Source: Dorea sp. CAG:317 (GTDB taxonomy: Bacteria; Bacillota; Clostridia; Lachnospirales; Lachnospiraceae). Taken from it: a stretch of DNA of 64,000 nt. The notes beneath the pieces were generated by a model that was not told the origin of the DNA, did not search any database, and saw nothing but the letters and a program-made list of their open reading frames with translations. The position numbers and the translations under genes are program-made. Below are positions 43,693-52,466 of the stretch, one piece after another (position 1 is the stretch's first letter; each line of letters begins with the position of its first letter). The DNA is taken from the NCBI GenBank assembly GCA_000433535.1, contig FR892666.1, forward strand, positions 147,917-211,916. Direction: 5' to 3'.

Positions 43693-43760
43693 TTTATCAT
43701 TATTTTATCATAATTTTGTCTTTCTAATATAATTCTACCCTTTTCTTATCATTTTATCAA
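43693..43760 (-). promoter_or_regulatory. Toxin-antitoxin promoter with operator-like repeats
   Basis: Reading minus, TTGATA (43755-43760), a 17-bp spacer and TAGAAT (43732-43737) form a promoter. TTATCATTTTATCA (43746-43759) covers the -35, and TTATCATTATTTTATCA (43694-43710) lies downstream of the start. These paired TGATAA-rich sites fit autoregulation by the antitoxin-toxin complex. Confidence 0.6.
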
Positions 43761-43794
43761 CCATATTCATAGGATTCTAAAATTTTTTATTGCC

Positions 43795-43921
43795 TTCTCT
43801 CCTTTCGCCTTGCTTCACCACAAATCACTTCGTGCTTTGGGGCGCGGGCTTTCGCAGCTATTCTCTCCTTTCGCCTTGCTTCACCACAACTCACTTCGTG
43901 CTTTGGGGCGCGGGCTTTCGC
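43795..43921. repeat. 66-bp tandem repeat, two near-identical copies plus a fragment
   Basis: Copy one begins at 43795 and copy two at 43861, period 66 bp. The first 61 bases match with one difference (AAATCAC against AACTCAC). A fragment of 17 bases (GCTTTCGCRGCTATTCT) recurs at 43997-44013, running over the purF-like stop codon. The unit is G+C-rich compared with its surroundings. On minus it has no stop, reading AKARAPKHEVICGEARRKER. No gene is evident in 43673-44006. Confidence 0.85.
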
Positions 43922-43934
43922 CCTATAATAACTC

Positions 43935-43977
43935 AAAAACCAGTAGGTGAACACAAGTGCTCTCCTACTGGTTTTTT
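43935..43977. terminator. Terminator after the PurF-like gene
   Basis: AAAAACCAGTAGG (43935-43947) pairs with CCTACTGGTTTTT (43964-43976), a perfect 13-bp stem with a 16-nt loop and T/A runs on both sides. It lies 30 bases beyond the PurF-like stop on minus. Confidence 0.88.
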
Positions 43978-44006
43978 CCTTATTGCAAGGCTCAATGCTT
44001 TCGCGG

Positions 44007-45419
44007 CTATTCTTTTCCGTTGAAGCAGTATGTGCATACTTTGCATGGATCGATGCCGATGGATTCGATCAGATCGTCCAATCTGTGGTAGCGGAGTGTG
44101 GTGAAGTTCTGTCTTTTACGGATTTCTTCTACCATGCGCTCATACCGCTCTGTTGTCGGATCTGCATACTCGTCCAATGCTTCTTGGGAACATTCTCCGC
44201 CTTCCAAATCTCTGATTACTCGTCTTGTGATCAGATCCATCTCTGATTTTGAACGGGAGAAGTTCAAATATTTACAACCATATAACAGTGGTGGACATGC
44301 CGGACGTACGTGTACTTCTTTGGCGCCACTTCTATATAGAAATTCTGTTGTTTCACGAAGCTGTGTTCCTCTGACAATGGAATCGTCAATCAGAAGAAGT
44401 TTTTTATCTTCAATCAATGCCTGTACCGGAATTAATTTCATACGGGCAATCAGATTTCTCTGACTCTGTGTACTAGGCATAAAAGAACGCGGCCATGTCG
44501 GCGTATATTTAATAAATGGTCTTGCGTAAGGAATACCCGAAGCATTCGCATAACCGATCGCATGGGCAATCCCTGAATCCGGAACCCCTGCCACAATGTC
44601 CGGTTTCACAGAATCTCCATCCCTCTTTGCAAGCATACTTCCACATTTATAACGCATCTCTTCTACATTCACACCTTCATAAGAAGAAGTCGGATATCCA
44701 TAATATACCCATAAGAAAGAACAGATTTTCATCTCTTCTCTGGCTTCACTTAAGACTTCTACTTTCTCCGGTGTTACATATACAATCTCGGAAGGACCAA
44801 GCTCTTTATAATCTCGGAAGCCAAGATTAATATATGCATGACTTTCAAAAGACACACAATAGGCTCCCTCTTTCTGACCGATCACAAGCGGAGTTCTTCC
44901 GTAACGGTCTCTCGCAGCATAGATTCCTTCTCCCGTCATAACAAGAAGCGTCATCGAACCATCTACACACTCCTGAACATACTTAATACCTTCCAGAATA
45001 CTATCTTTTTCACAGATCATGGCAGCAATCATTTCTGTCATATTGATCTGTCCATTAGACATTTCCTGAAAATGAGAATGCGCTCCTTCGTAAAGGCTTT
45101 GTAACAGCTCTTCAGAGTTATTCACCTTTCCGACAGTTGTAATGGCAAAACTTCCAAGCTTTGAGCTGATGATGAGTGGCTGCGGCTCATAATCGGAAAT
45201 ACATCCAATGCCAATATTTCCTTTCATCTCTCCCACATCTTTGTCGAATTTGGTACGAAATGGTGAATTTTCAATATTGTGAATGGCACGGTTAAATCCG
45301 TCTTCTCCGTGCGTTGTCATTCCTGCTCGTCTTGTTCCAAGATGCGAATGATAATCCACACCATAAAAAAGTTCCAATACACAGTCCTGTTTTGATGCTA
45401 CACCAAAAAATCCTCCCAT
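44007..45419 (-). CDS. PurF-like amidophosphoribosyltransferase paralog without N-terminal Cys
   Basis: A 470-residue protein with the Ntn glutaminase-like domain (LGTRRAGMTTHGEDGF) and a phosphoribosyltransferase domain with PRPP loop LLLIDDSIVRGTQL. Canonical PurF begins CGIxG or CGVFG after processing and uses Cys1 to release ammonia from glutamine. Here the start is MGGFFGVASK, with Gly in place of the nucleophile. The start is firm: AAAGGAG lies seven bases upstream and no alternative exists. Cysteines matching the Fe-S ligands of B. subtilis PurF are kept (KICSFLWVYYGYP, LLYGCKYLN, CKVCTYC). So the glutaminase should be dead, while PRPP binding may persist. It could use free ammonia or act as a regulator. 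A standard purF may lie elsewhere. Confidence 0.85.
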   Translation of the reverse strand: MGGFFGVASKQDCVLELFYGVDYHSHLGTRRAGMTTHGEDGFNRAIHNIENSPFRTKFDKDVGEMKGNIGIGCISDYEPQPLIISSKLGSFAITTVGKVNNSEELLQSLYEGAHSHFQEMSNGQINMTEMIAAMICEKDSILEGIKYVQECVDGSMTLLVMTGEGIYAARDRYGRTPLVIGQKEGAYCVSFESHAYINLGFRDYKELGPSEIVYVTPEKVEVLSEAREEMKICSFLWVYYGYPTSSYEGVNVEEMRYKCGSMLAKRDGDSVKPDIVAGVPDSGIAHAIGYANASGIPYARPFIKYTPTWPRSFMPSTQSQRNLIARMKLIPVQALIEDKKLLLIDDSIVRGTQLRETTEFLYRSGAKEVHVRPACPPLLYGCKYLNFSRSKSEMDLITRRVIRDLEGGECSQEALDEYADPTTERYERMVEEIRKRQNFTTLRYHRLDDLIESIGIDPCKVCTYCFNGKE

Positions 45420-45539
45420 AGCTGTTCTCCTTTTTTATTCTATTAAGTGATATTTATTTTTTACACTAGAGATTGTAGCACACTGTTTTCCATTTCTCAA
45501 GAATTTCCTATAGGATTTCAATTCCCTCGTATCTATCTT

Positions 45540-47102
45540 TTAAAATATTTCACTGCAAAGCTGCTGCATTTTCTCATGTATTATCGGCATATCGCGCTCA
45601 TCTGTCATCGTTACAAGTACGTCACCTGCAAGAAGTCTTGTCTGTCCCCGCGGGATCAGTTCTTCTGCCCCTCGCTGAATTGCCACCAACAGGCAATTAT
45701 CCGGCCATTCTGTGTCACAGATCCGTGTTTCTTCTACTCTTGAACCTTGATGAATCACATAATTTGTCAAGATTTTCTGCCCATGTCCCTCCGACACCTG
45801 CACTCCCTGTTTTTCAAGAAGACGATCAAGAAGGCTCTCATAGATCGGCTTTGATCTTAAAAGTGTCGCCACAACATACGCCACAATAGATACAATCGCC
45901 AGCGATAACATCTGACTCAGTGATCCGGTCATTTCAAAAATTAAGATAATCCCCGTTAAAGGCGCTCTCACAATGGCAGAAAAATAGCCTGCCATAGCAA
46001 GCAGAACAAAATTATTGATATACATGCTATCTAAGCCAAAAAACTGTACACCGACTGCCGCGAATGCTCCTCCGATAAATCCTCCGATCACCAACAATGG
46101 GAAGAAAATACCGCCCGGGGCTCCTGAGCCAAAGCTGATTGCCGAAAATAAAAATCGTCCGAGCAACAATAATAAAATCGTTCCCAGCATCATCTCTGTA
46201 TGTGTCAGCTCTTCAATCAGCGCATGTCCGCTTCCAAGAAGCTGCGGTGCTGTAAATCCAATGAGTCCTGCGCACAAAAAAGGCACAACTATTTTCATTG
46301 TCGGATTTAGAAACGTTGCTTTCTGATAACACTCCTGCGCCTTCAACGTAAACCAATTATAAAAAGCGCCTGTAATACCAAGCACCACGCCAAGGAGCAA
46401 TATCATCCAATAATACTCCATGGGAAGTGCCTTTAGGATATCAAATTGAAAAACAGAATCCATCCCCAATATCGTAGAGCTTAAAAAATCCGCTGTCAAA
46501 GAAGCTGACATCACCGACACAAGCACAGATACTGAAAAATTCTTATGCACTTCCTCCAATGAAAACATTACTCCGGCAAGCGGTGCATGAAAAGCGGCGG
46601 CCAGACCCGCGCTTGCGCCACAGGTCAGAAGAAATTTTTCTTCTGTTTTTCCTCTGTCTAATCCACGAGATATTCCTTTTCCCACCATGGCGCCTAACTG
46701 AATTGACGGACCCTCTCTTCCAAGTGCCAGACCCCCCAGCATACACAAGAAACCGCCCAGGAATTTCGACGGAAGCACCTTCCACCACACTTGATCAAGC
46801 TTTCCGGTCATTTCACCTTCCAGCTGCGGAATTCCACTTCCTGATATCATAGATTCATATTTCAAAAGTCTTGCCACGACACATGCCAACAGGGCAAGCA
46901 CTATCAGCCATCCTGCCATCCGCAGCAGATTCCCCTTGGTAAATGTTAAAATCTTCTGAGTCCACTGTCCGGCATACCCTAAGACAATTCGGTAAAAGAG
47001 CACCACAAAACCTGCGATTGCTCCCACCAGAATCCCCTCTCCTATTAAAATAACCTGAAATCGCTCTGCACGTTTGATCGTGCCTTTCGCATCATGATTC
47101 AC
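45540..47102 (-). CDS. ClC-type chloride channel/antiporter with TrkA-C domain
   Basis: A 520-residue membrane protein. ClC signatures are GSGIPQLEGEM, GREGPSIQLGAMVG (with the gating Glu), and GSGAPGGIFFPLLVIGG. These form the anion pathway. A cytoplasmic TrkA-C (RCK-C) domain occupies about residues 440-520 (RICDTEWPDNCLLVAIQRGA, LLAGDVLVTMTDERD) and probably binds a nucleotide or other regulator. Gating-Glu presence suggests a Cl-/H+ antiporter, or a fluoride or nitrate relative. The genes around it are functionally unrelated. Confidence 0.9.
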   Translation of the reverse strand: MNHDAKGTIKRAERFQVILIGEGILVGAIAGFVVLFYRIVLGYAGQWTQKILTFTKGNLLRMAGWLIVLALLACVVARLLKYESMISGSGIPQLEGEMTGKLDQVWWKVLPSKFLGGFLCMLGGLALGREGPSIQLGAMVGKGISRGLDRGKTEEKFLLTCGASAGLAAAFHAPLAGVMFSLEEVHKNFSVSVLVSVMSASLTADFLSSTILGMDSVFQFDILKALPMEYYWMILLLGVVLGITGAFYNWFTLKAQECYQKATFLNPTMKIVVPFLCAGLIGFTAPQLLGSGHALIEELTHTEMMLGTILLLLLGRFLFSAISFGSGAPGGIFFPLLVIGGFIGGAFAAVGVQFFGLDSMYINNFVLLAMAGYFSAIVRAPLTGIILIFEMTGSLSQMLSLAIVSIVAYVVATLLRSKPIYESLLDRLLEKQGVQVSEGHGQKILTNYVIHQGSRVEETRICDTEWPDNCLLVAIQRGAEELIPRGQTRLLAGDVLVTMTDERDMPIIHEKMQQLCSEIF

Positions 47103-47130
47103 AGTTCTCTACTCCTCATCGTTACATTTC

Positions 47131-47811
47131 TTATGATCCTGACGGCATATAAGGTCTCAACACTCCTGCCACATTGCTGATCGGCATAGTCTGAAGCCAT
47201 ACACGTCCCGGTCCGGTAATGACAGTGTTAAATACACCCTCACCGCCAAACAGCATGTTCTTCACTCCCGGAACACTGCGGATCTCCATATTACAGCTCG
47301 GTGTCATAGCTGCTAAATGTCCGGTATCTACAACGATCTGCTGTCCCGGCTGAAGATCGTATTCGACCACATGTCCATCAAATTCTGCAAAGACAATTCC
47401 CTGTCCGCTCACTCTCTGCATAATAAAGCCTTCACCGCCAAACAGACCTGCACCAAGCTTTTTATTAAAGAAAACAGAAAGATTTACGCTTGCTTCTCCA
47501 GCCAGAAACGCACTCTTCTGAAAAACCATCTCCTGCCCCGGTGCAATCTGAAATGCTTTGATGGATCCCGGAAAGCTGGATGCAAATGCGATCAATCCAT
47601 TCCCGCCCTGTGCAGTATACACATTCTGGAACATTTTCTCACCTGCAAACATTCTTCCAAATGCTTTTCCGATTCCTCCGTTGGTGGTTGTTTCCATCAA
47701 CATATTAGGAGACATCCAAGACATGCTTCCTCCCTCATTGATCATTTTCTCTCCACCTTCCAGTTCACAGATCACAACCGGAAGTGTCTCGCCTACTATT
47801 TGATATCTCAT
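47131..47811 (-). CDS. AIM24/TIGR00266 family protein
   Basis: A 226-residue protein with the repeated beta-rich pattern of the AIM24 family (GGLIAFASSFPGSIKAFQIA reads here as GNGLIAFASSFPGSIKAF; SVFFNKKLGAGLFGGEGFIM). The function is unknown in bacteria; the fold resembles a tryptophan-RNA-attenuator-type beta sandwich. Start 47811 is chosen because GAGGAGG lies upstream at good spacing. No membrane helix is evident. The gene follows the transporter gene by 75 bases without a clear terminator. Confidence 0.85.
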   Translation of the reverse strand: MRYQIVGETLPVVICELEGGEKMINEGGSMSWMSPNMLMETTTNGGIGKAFGRMFAGEKMFQNVYTAQGGNGLIAFASSFPGSIKAFQIAPGQEMVFQKSAFLAGEASVNLSVFFNKKLGAGLFGGEGFIMQRVSGQGIVFAEFDGHVVEYDLQPGQQIVVDTGHLAAMTPSCNMEIRSVPGVKNMLFGGEGVFNTVITGPGRVWLQTMPISNVAGVLRPYMPSGS

Positions 47812-47886
47812 ACAAAAATACCTCCTCACACATTTATGATTTCATCATAATGTGGAGGAGGATGTTCTGTCAATTATTATCTGATA

Positions 47887-49359
47887 TTACTGAGTTTTTT
47901 TCTTTTTAGAACTTGTCAATGCACAGAAAAGTACAAAACCAAGCAAGAGTACAGCAATAATCATCCATGTTACGAATGCCGCAGTACTCATTCCGCTGAA
48001 TTTATCATAATATCCTTTTAAGTAAATAATCATAATAATCAACGGGATTCCATAACCTACATATCCTTTCAGCATTGCAGGGAATTTCAACCCTTTTCCT
48101 GTATTTACTTCTGCAAGGAAATTCTCCCATCCCCAGCCGTTCTTTCTAGTAATAAAGAGCAGGTATCCGAGGCTTCCAAGTGGAAGAAGGTTATTGGATA
48201 CAATAAAGTCTTCCAGATCCATGATCGTACTTCCGGCTCCTACCGGCTGAAAATCTGCAAGTACATTAAAACCAAGTACACAAGGCATGCTCAGAACAAT
48301 AATTGCAACCATGCTGACGATCACACTTTTTCTTCTGGACCATTTTAACAGATCCATGTCAAAAGAAATAATATTTTCAAATACAGCTACTAATGTAGAG
48401 AACGCTGCAAATGTCAAGAACAGGAAGAACAATGCTCCCCACCAGCGTCCACCCGGCATCTGTGCAAACAGATTCGGAATAGTAATAAATATAAGGTTCG
48501 GACCGGCATCCGGCTGAATATTAAATGCAAAACATGCCGGAATGATAATGAAGCCTGCCATCAATGCAACAAAAGTATCCAAGATTGTAATATTTATCGC
48601 TTCTCCGGTAAGACTTCTGTCTTTTCCCATGTAGCTTCCGAAGATCATCATAGCGCCAATACCGATGGACAGTGTAAAGAACGCTTGGCTCATTGCTCCA
48701 AAAATCACATTTCCAATACCAATATCCGCCATCTTCTGGAAATTCGGAATCAGATAAAATTCAATTCCCTTTTCTGCTCCTTCTAAGAAGAATGAATGTG
48801 CTGCCAGAACAATCATAATAAGAAGCAACGCAATCATCATAACTTTTGTCACACGCTCTACACCTTTTTGAATTCCAAACCAGCAGATCGCAAAACCGAT
48901 TACCGTAATAAGGATTGTCCAAAATGCCATTGTGGACGGACTTCCGATCATTTGACCAAAACCATTCTGAATATCTTCAGAAGAAGCACCTACGAACTCT
49001 CCTGTCACACTGCGATAACAGTAATAAAGCATCCAACCGCCAACGGTTGTATAGAACATCATCAGAAGATAACTTCCGATAATACCGATCCATTTTGTGT
49101 GATGCCAGCGGCTTCCTTCCGGTTCCAGTTTTTCATAAGCTGCCGCTACACTGTATCTACTTGCCCGTCCTACAGCAAATTCCGTAACAAGCACCGGAAT
49201 TCCCATAACAAGCAGGAATACCAAGTAAATCAAAATAAAAGCGGCTCCTCCCATCTCTCCACAGAGGTAAGGGAATTTCCATACATTTCCAATTCCAATC
49301 GCACATCCGGCTGATACTAAAATAAAGCCAAGACGCGAGCCAAATTTTTCTCTTTTCAT
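47887..49359 (-). CDS. Neurotransmitter:sodium symporter (NSS) family transporter
   Basis: A 490-residue LeuT-fold transporter with 11 or 12 helices. The first helix reads RLGFILVSAGCAIGIGNVWKFPYL, containing the unwound GIGNVWKFPY motif that binds Na+ and an amino acid. Other matches are AFFTLSIGIGAMMIFGSYM and PAFMLAGFIIIPACFAF-like segments (VALMAGFIIIPACFAF). Family members import amino acids with sodium, often tryptophan, tyrosine or branched-chain. Start 49359 follows AAAGGAG. The gene is divergent from the RpiR regulator gene, with a dyad between them; whether the regulator also acts here is unknown. Confidence 0.92.
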   Translation of the reverse strand: MKREKFGSRLGFILVSAGCAIGIGNVWKFPYLCGEMGGAAFILIYLVFLLVMGIPVLVTEFAVGRASRYSVAAAYEKLEPEGSRWHHTKWIGIIGSYLLMMFYTTVGGWMLYYCYRSVTGEFVGASSEDIQNGFGQMIGSPSTMAFWTILITVIGFAICWFGIQKGVERVTKVMMIALLLIMIVLAAHSFFLEGAEKGIEFYLIPNFQKMADIGIGNVIFGAMSQAFFTLSIGIGAMMIFGSYMGKDRSLTGEAINITILDTFVALMAGFIIIPACFAFNIQPDAGPNLIFITIPNLFAQMPGGRWWGALFFLFLTFAAFSTLVAVFENIISFDMDLLKWSRRKSVIVSMVAIIVLSMPCVLGFNVLADFQPVGAGSTIMDLEDFIVSNNLLPLGSLGYLLFITRKNGWGWENFLAEVNTGKGLKFPAMLKGYVGYGIPLIIMIIYLKGYYDKFSGMSTAAFVTWMIIAVLLLGFVLFCALTSSKKKKTQ

Positions 49360-49476
49360 AGTATTTCTCACTCCTTTATAACCTGTAACCGTTATATTAT
49401 AAAACATAAGTGTATAAAAATGCAAATGAAATCGAAGTTTTCTAATTAAAAACCTAATGTCAAAATTGATAATATA

Positions 49477-49500
49477 TGATATGATAAATATATTATATCA
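49477..49500. promoter_or_regulatory. Near-palindrome between the NSS and RpiR genes
   Basis: The 24-base stretch has TGATATgATA and TATtATATCA arms, mostly self-complementary, in the middle of the 227-base divergent intergenic region. It could be an operator for either gene. The region is very A+T-rich, so confidence is low. Confidence 0.35.
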
Positions 49501-49586
49501 TAGTTATCACATATAATAATTCACAATAAAATCAATACCGTAAATCCTATTCTCATCTCAAAAATGTTATACTAGGAGGAATAATT

Positions 49587-50294
49587 ATGTTAAAAATAAA
49601 CATGTCTAATTTAAATAATCTTGATGTTAAAATTCACAACTTACTTTCTAAAGAATGTAAGTCAAACCCTAAACTAACTATCATTGATGCAGCAAACTTA
49701 TGCCATTGTTCCCCCTCAAAAATATCAAAATTTGTCAAAAAAGCGGGATTTCAAAATTATAAGCAATATGTTGACTATCTTTGTAATCGCACATCACCTA
49801 CAAAGGTATTTTCAAATGAATTCGAGCGCATTCATCACTTTTTAGATACTTTTGATTTGTCTATTATTGATGAATTTATCGCAAAAATTTCTAATTACGA
49901 AAAAATTGTTTTAGTAGGATATGGTCCTTCTAAACATTGTGCCTTATACTTTCAATTTAAACTTCAACTTTTTTGCCCGCAAACTATTTTAGTAATTGAA
50001 GACGAACTTTCTGCCCCTTCACTCCTCGATAGGAACTCTATATTGATCGTGTTTTCTACAACAGGTGCATACCATTCTTTCCGTCACTTTCAAACCATTG
50101 CGCAAGAAAAACAGGCTGCTTTCTTACTCCTCGTTGAAGAGTATAATCCATCTATTATTCCTGATTATGGAGAAATTATTTTTTTAACAGACAGTTATCA
50201 AACTATTTCTACTATTCCCTATGAGAAATCTCGAATAGTATTTTTTATTTTTATTGAAGAAGTTATTTCTCATTTTATTAAAAATAAATCCTGA
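49587..50294 (+). CDS. MurR/RpiR-family regulator
   Basis: A 235-residue regulator. The N-terminal helix-turn-helix is LTIIDAANLCHCSPSKISKF with FVKKAGFQNYKQYVDYL, followed by a SIS sugar-phosphate isomerase fold (IVLVGYGPSKHCALYFQFKL, ILIVFSTTGAYHSF). RpiR proteins usually bind phosphosugars and control adjacent catabolic genes. It lies on plus, converging with the ten-gene minus-strand operon that ends at surE, and is the only regulator in that A+T-rich block. GAAAATTTTC-core palindromes at the far promoter are a plausible target. Start follows AGGAGG. Confidence 0.88.
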   Translation: MLKINMSNLNNLDVKIHNLLSKECKSNPKLTIIDAANLCHCSPSKISKFVKKAGFQNYKQYVDYLCNRTSPTKVFSNEFERIHHFLDTFDLSIIDEFIAKISNYEKIVLVGYGPSKHCALYFQFKLQLFCPQTILVIEDELSAPSLLDRNSILIVFSTTGAYHSFRHFQTIAQEKQAAFLLLVEEYNPSIIPDYGEIIFLTDSYQTISTIPYEKSRIVFFIFIEEVISHFIKNKS

Positions 50295-50374
50295 CATAAA
50301 TAAAATACTGAGAATATTGATTAATTCTAGTTCCCCTTTTTCTAAGTAGTTACCAAATTATAATGCAATAAAAA

Positions 50375-50405
50375 ATTACTCCAACTCTTCCTAAGTTGGA
50401 GTAAT
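50375..50405. terminator. Bidirectional terminator between RpiR and surE
   Basis: ATTACTCCAACT (50375-50386) pairs with AGTTGGAGTAAT (50394-50405), a perfect 12-bp stem with a 7-nt loop, flanked by A and T runs. It separates the convergent regulator and operon. Confidence 0.85.
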
Positions 50406-50518
50406 AAAAATATAATTATTTTATAGACTGAACTAAATTTCACAGATTCCCATACGATTAAAACATGACCTTTCCCCCTACCTCAGCCATCACATTACTT
50501 TTTGCGCACTTTTTTCAT

Positions 50519-51301
50519 TTACCTTCTTAAATTTAAAGCCGTTAAATCATGAACAAGCGGAGTAACTGATGTGATTTTCTTTACACAAGTAGTATATATA
50601 TCATCATCCATTTCCAATTCATTTTCATCGTAATCTATTACTGTTTTTAACTCATACGGTTTTGAAAAATCTCTTTTTTTAGGTTTTAATGAAACAAAAT
50701 AATTTTGTTTACTTTGTCTAGTTATACTATATTTCTCAGGTTTCGGAACATTATGTGGCATATTTATATTTAACCATTTTGTCCCATTTACTGTTCCTGC
50801 TTTTAAAAGTTTTCTCACCCAAAAATCAACCACCGCTTGTGCATTCTTCCAATCAACTGCAAGAAATGAATCTCTTCTTTGTACATCTATACTTGCAGGG
50901 ATAGAAAATGCAATTCCAGGCACTTGATATGTGCTTGCTTCAAGAATAGCACCAACGGTTCCACTACAAGTTAAATTTGTTCCTAAGTTTTCCCCATAAT
51001 TAATACCACTCAAACATAAATCTGGTTTCCTATTTACAATTTCTAATATTCCGTGAGCCACCGCATATGCTGGTGATCCATGTACTCCATACTTCTGCAT
51101 TTTCTTTCCATTCAACAACAATTCTTTTTTATCAATAACACCCAGTTCTTTAGATCTAGGAAACGCTCTTCCCATTGATGTTTGCTGATAGGCTGGTGCT
51201 ACAATAATAATATCACCTATTGTTTCCGCAACTTCCGCCATAGCCAATAATCCCGGTGAATCAACTCCATCATCATTCGTAATTAAAATAAGTGGTCGCA
51301 T
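50519..51301 (-). CDS. surE: SurE-family 5'/3'-nucleotidase
   Basis: A 260-residue metal-dependent phosphatase. The N-terminus LILITNDDGVDSPGL carries the paired Asp metal ligands, and APAYQQTSMGRAF plus LCLSGINYGENLGTN (Asn ligand) complete the SurE active site. SurE removes phosphate from nucleotides and some other phosphomonoesters. It is the last gene of the ten-gene operon, 22 bases after the GldA-like gene. In this setting it may dephosphorylate a pathway intermediate rather than act in survival functions; that is inference. Confidence 0.92.
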   Translation of the reverse strand: MRPLILITNDDGVDSPGLLAMAEVAETIGDIIIVAPAYQQTSMGRAFPRSKELGVIDKKELLLNGKKMQKYGVHGSPAYAVAHGILEIVNRKPDLCLSGINYGENLGTNLTCSGTVGAILEASTYQVPGIAFSIPASIDVQRRDSFLAVDWKNAQAVVDFWVRKLLKAGTVNGTKWLNINMPHNVPKPEKYSITRQSKQNYFVSLKPKKRDFSKPYELKTVIDYDENELEMDDDIYTTCVKKITSVTPLVHDLTALNLRR

Positions 51302-51323
51302 TTATCCCTCCGAATTATAATAT

Positions 51324-52444
51324 TTATTTGATTCGTTTACTTTTATACAATTCTCCAAGTGCATCTGCCATTTTAATATAGTTTATAATTGCCTCTGGCG
51401 TAATTGCTACTGCTTCCTTAACCCATTCCGTATGTTCGGGATTCCCAACAATACGTTTAAAATTTTCATCTGTTTTTTCAATACTCATATCTTTTAAAGT
51501 CATCGGAAGCCCAACATCATAATAAAACTCCAACAGCCTATCCACTAAATCAGGATCTGCATTCTCAGCCACTAATTGACACATAATTCCAAATGCAACC
51601 TTTTCTCCGTGCAAAATCTTTTCTCCATTTGCCACATCTGTTAATCCATTACACACGCAATGAGAAGCCGCACACCCGATATTTTCAAAACCAATTCCGC
51701 TCATCAATGTATTAGCTTCAATTACTTTTTCCAATGCTTCTGTTACAATATGCAATTCGTTCGATATTTTAACAGTTCTGCCAAATTTCATAATGGTTTC
51801 AAAACATGATTTTGCAATAATACGTGCCGTGTCGGTATAACGATATTGCCCAGTCTTTGTGCATATGTAATTTTCACAATCAGATTTTATACTTGCTTCT
51901 GCCTCAAAATACGTTGCAAGTGCATCCCCATTCCTGCAACCAGAAACCGAACAGGTGCTTCTGCAATAATTTGACTATCAATTAAAACTAAATCAGGGTT
52001 TTTCAAAAAATATTCAAATCCAGTATGTTCATGTTTATCATTATAATATATTGCCATCGCACTTATAGGTGCATCTGTTGACGCTGTAGTAGGAACAATA
52101 ATCAATGGCAATTTCATTTTCGCTGCTACACTTTTGGCTGAATCAATACTTTTCCCTCCTCCAATACCTACAATGACATCTGGCCCAACTAATTTCAGTG
52201 TTTCTACAACACTATTAATATATTCAATAGTAATTTCTTTATCATATTTTACTCCATAAAACTTTTGCTCTTTTTTTGCATATAATGCTCCTAACATTTT
52301 TGTATAAGAATCAAAGAAAAATTCATCAATAATACCTCCCACTTTACCCCCATATTGTTCTGTATACTTAGGAAGTCTTTTTAATTCTCCAATTCCTTGA
52401 ATATATCTTGATGGTGAGCCCCATGCTCTACTTTTTCCATTCAT
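51324..52444 (-). pseudogene. gldA: GldA-type glycerol dehydrogenase, frameshifted
   Basis: Iron/zinc-dependent polyol dehydrogenase family. The first frame (52444 to 51887) has RAWGSPSRYIQGIGELKRL, GIGGGKSIDSAKSVA and IIVPTTASTDAPIS. It breaks at AGMGM, where the family has GMGDALAT. The second frame continues exactly: DALATYFEAEASIKSDCE, then SHCVCNGL and LHGEKVAFG (metal-binding His). One G missing from a run at 51926-51929 (four C on plus, five expected) explains the shift. The Asp at the break is a metal ligand. A repaired gene would give about 373 residues, normal length. Whether this is a real mutation or a homopolymer error is unknown. The substrate might be glycerol, dihydroxyacetone or another polyol. 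Confidence 0.85.
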
Positions 52445-52466
52445 TATTGTATATACTCCTTTCACA

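Noticed and set aside
43795..43921. Two direct repeats considered as a CRISPR
   Set aside because: Period equals unit length, so there are no spacers, and no cas genes are present.
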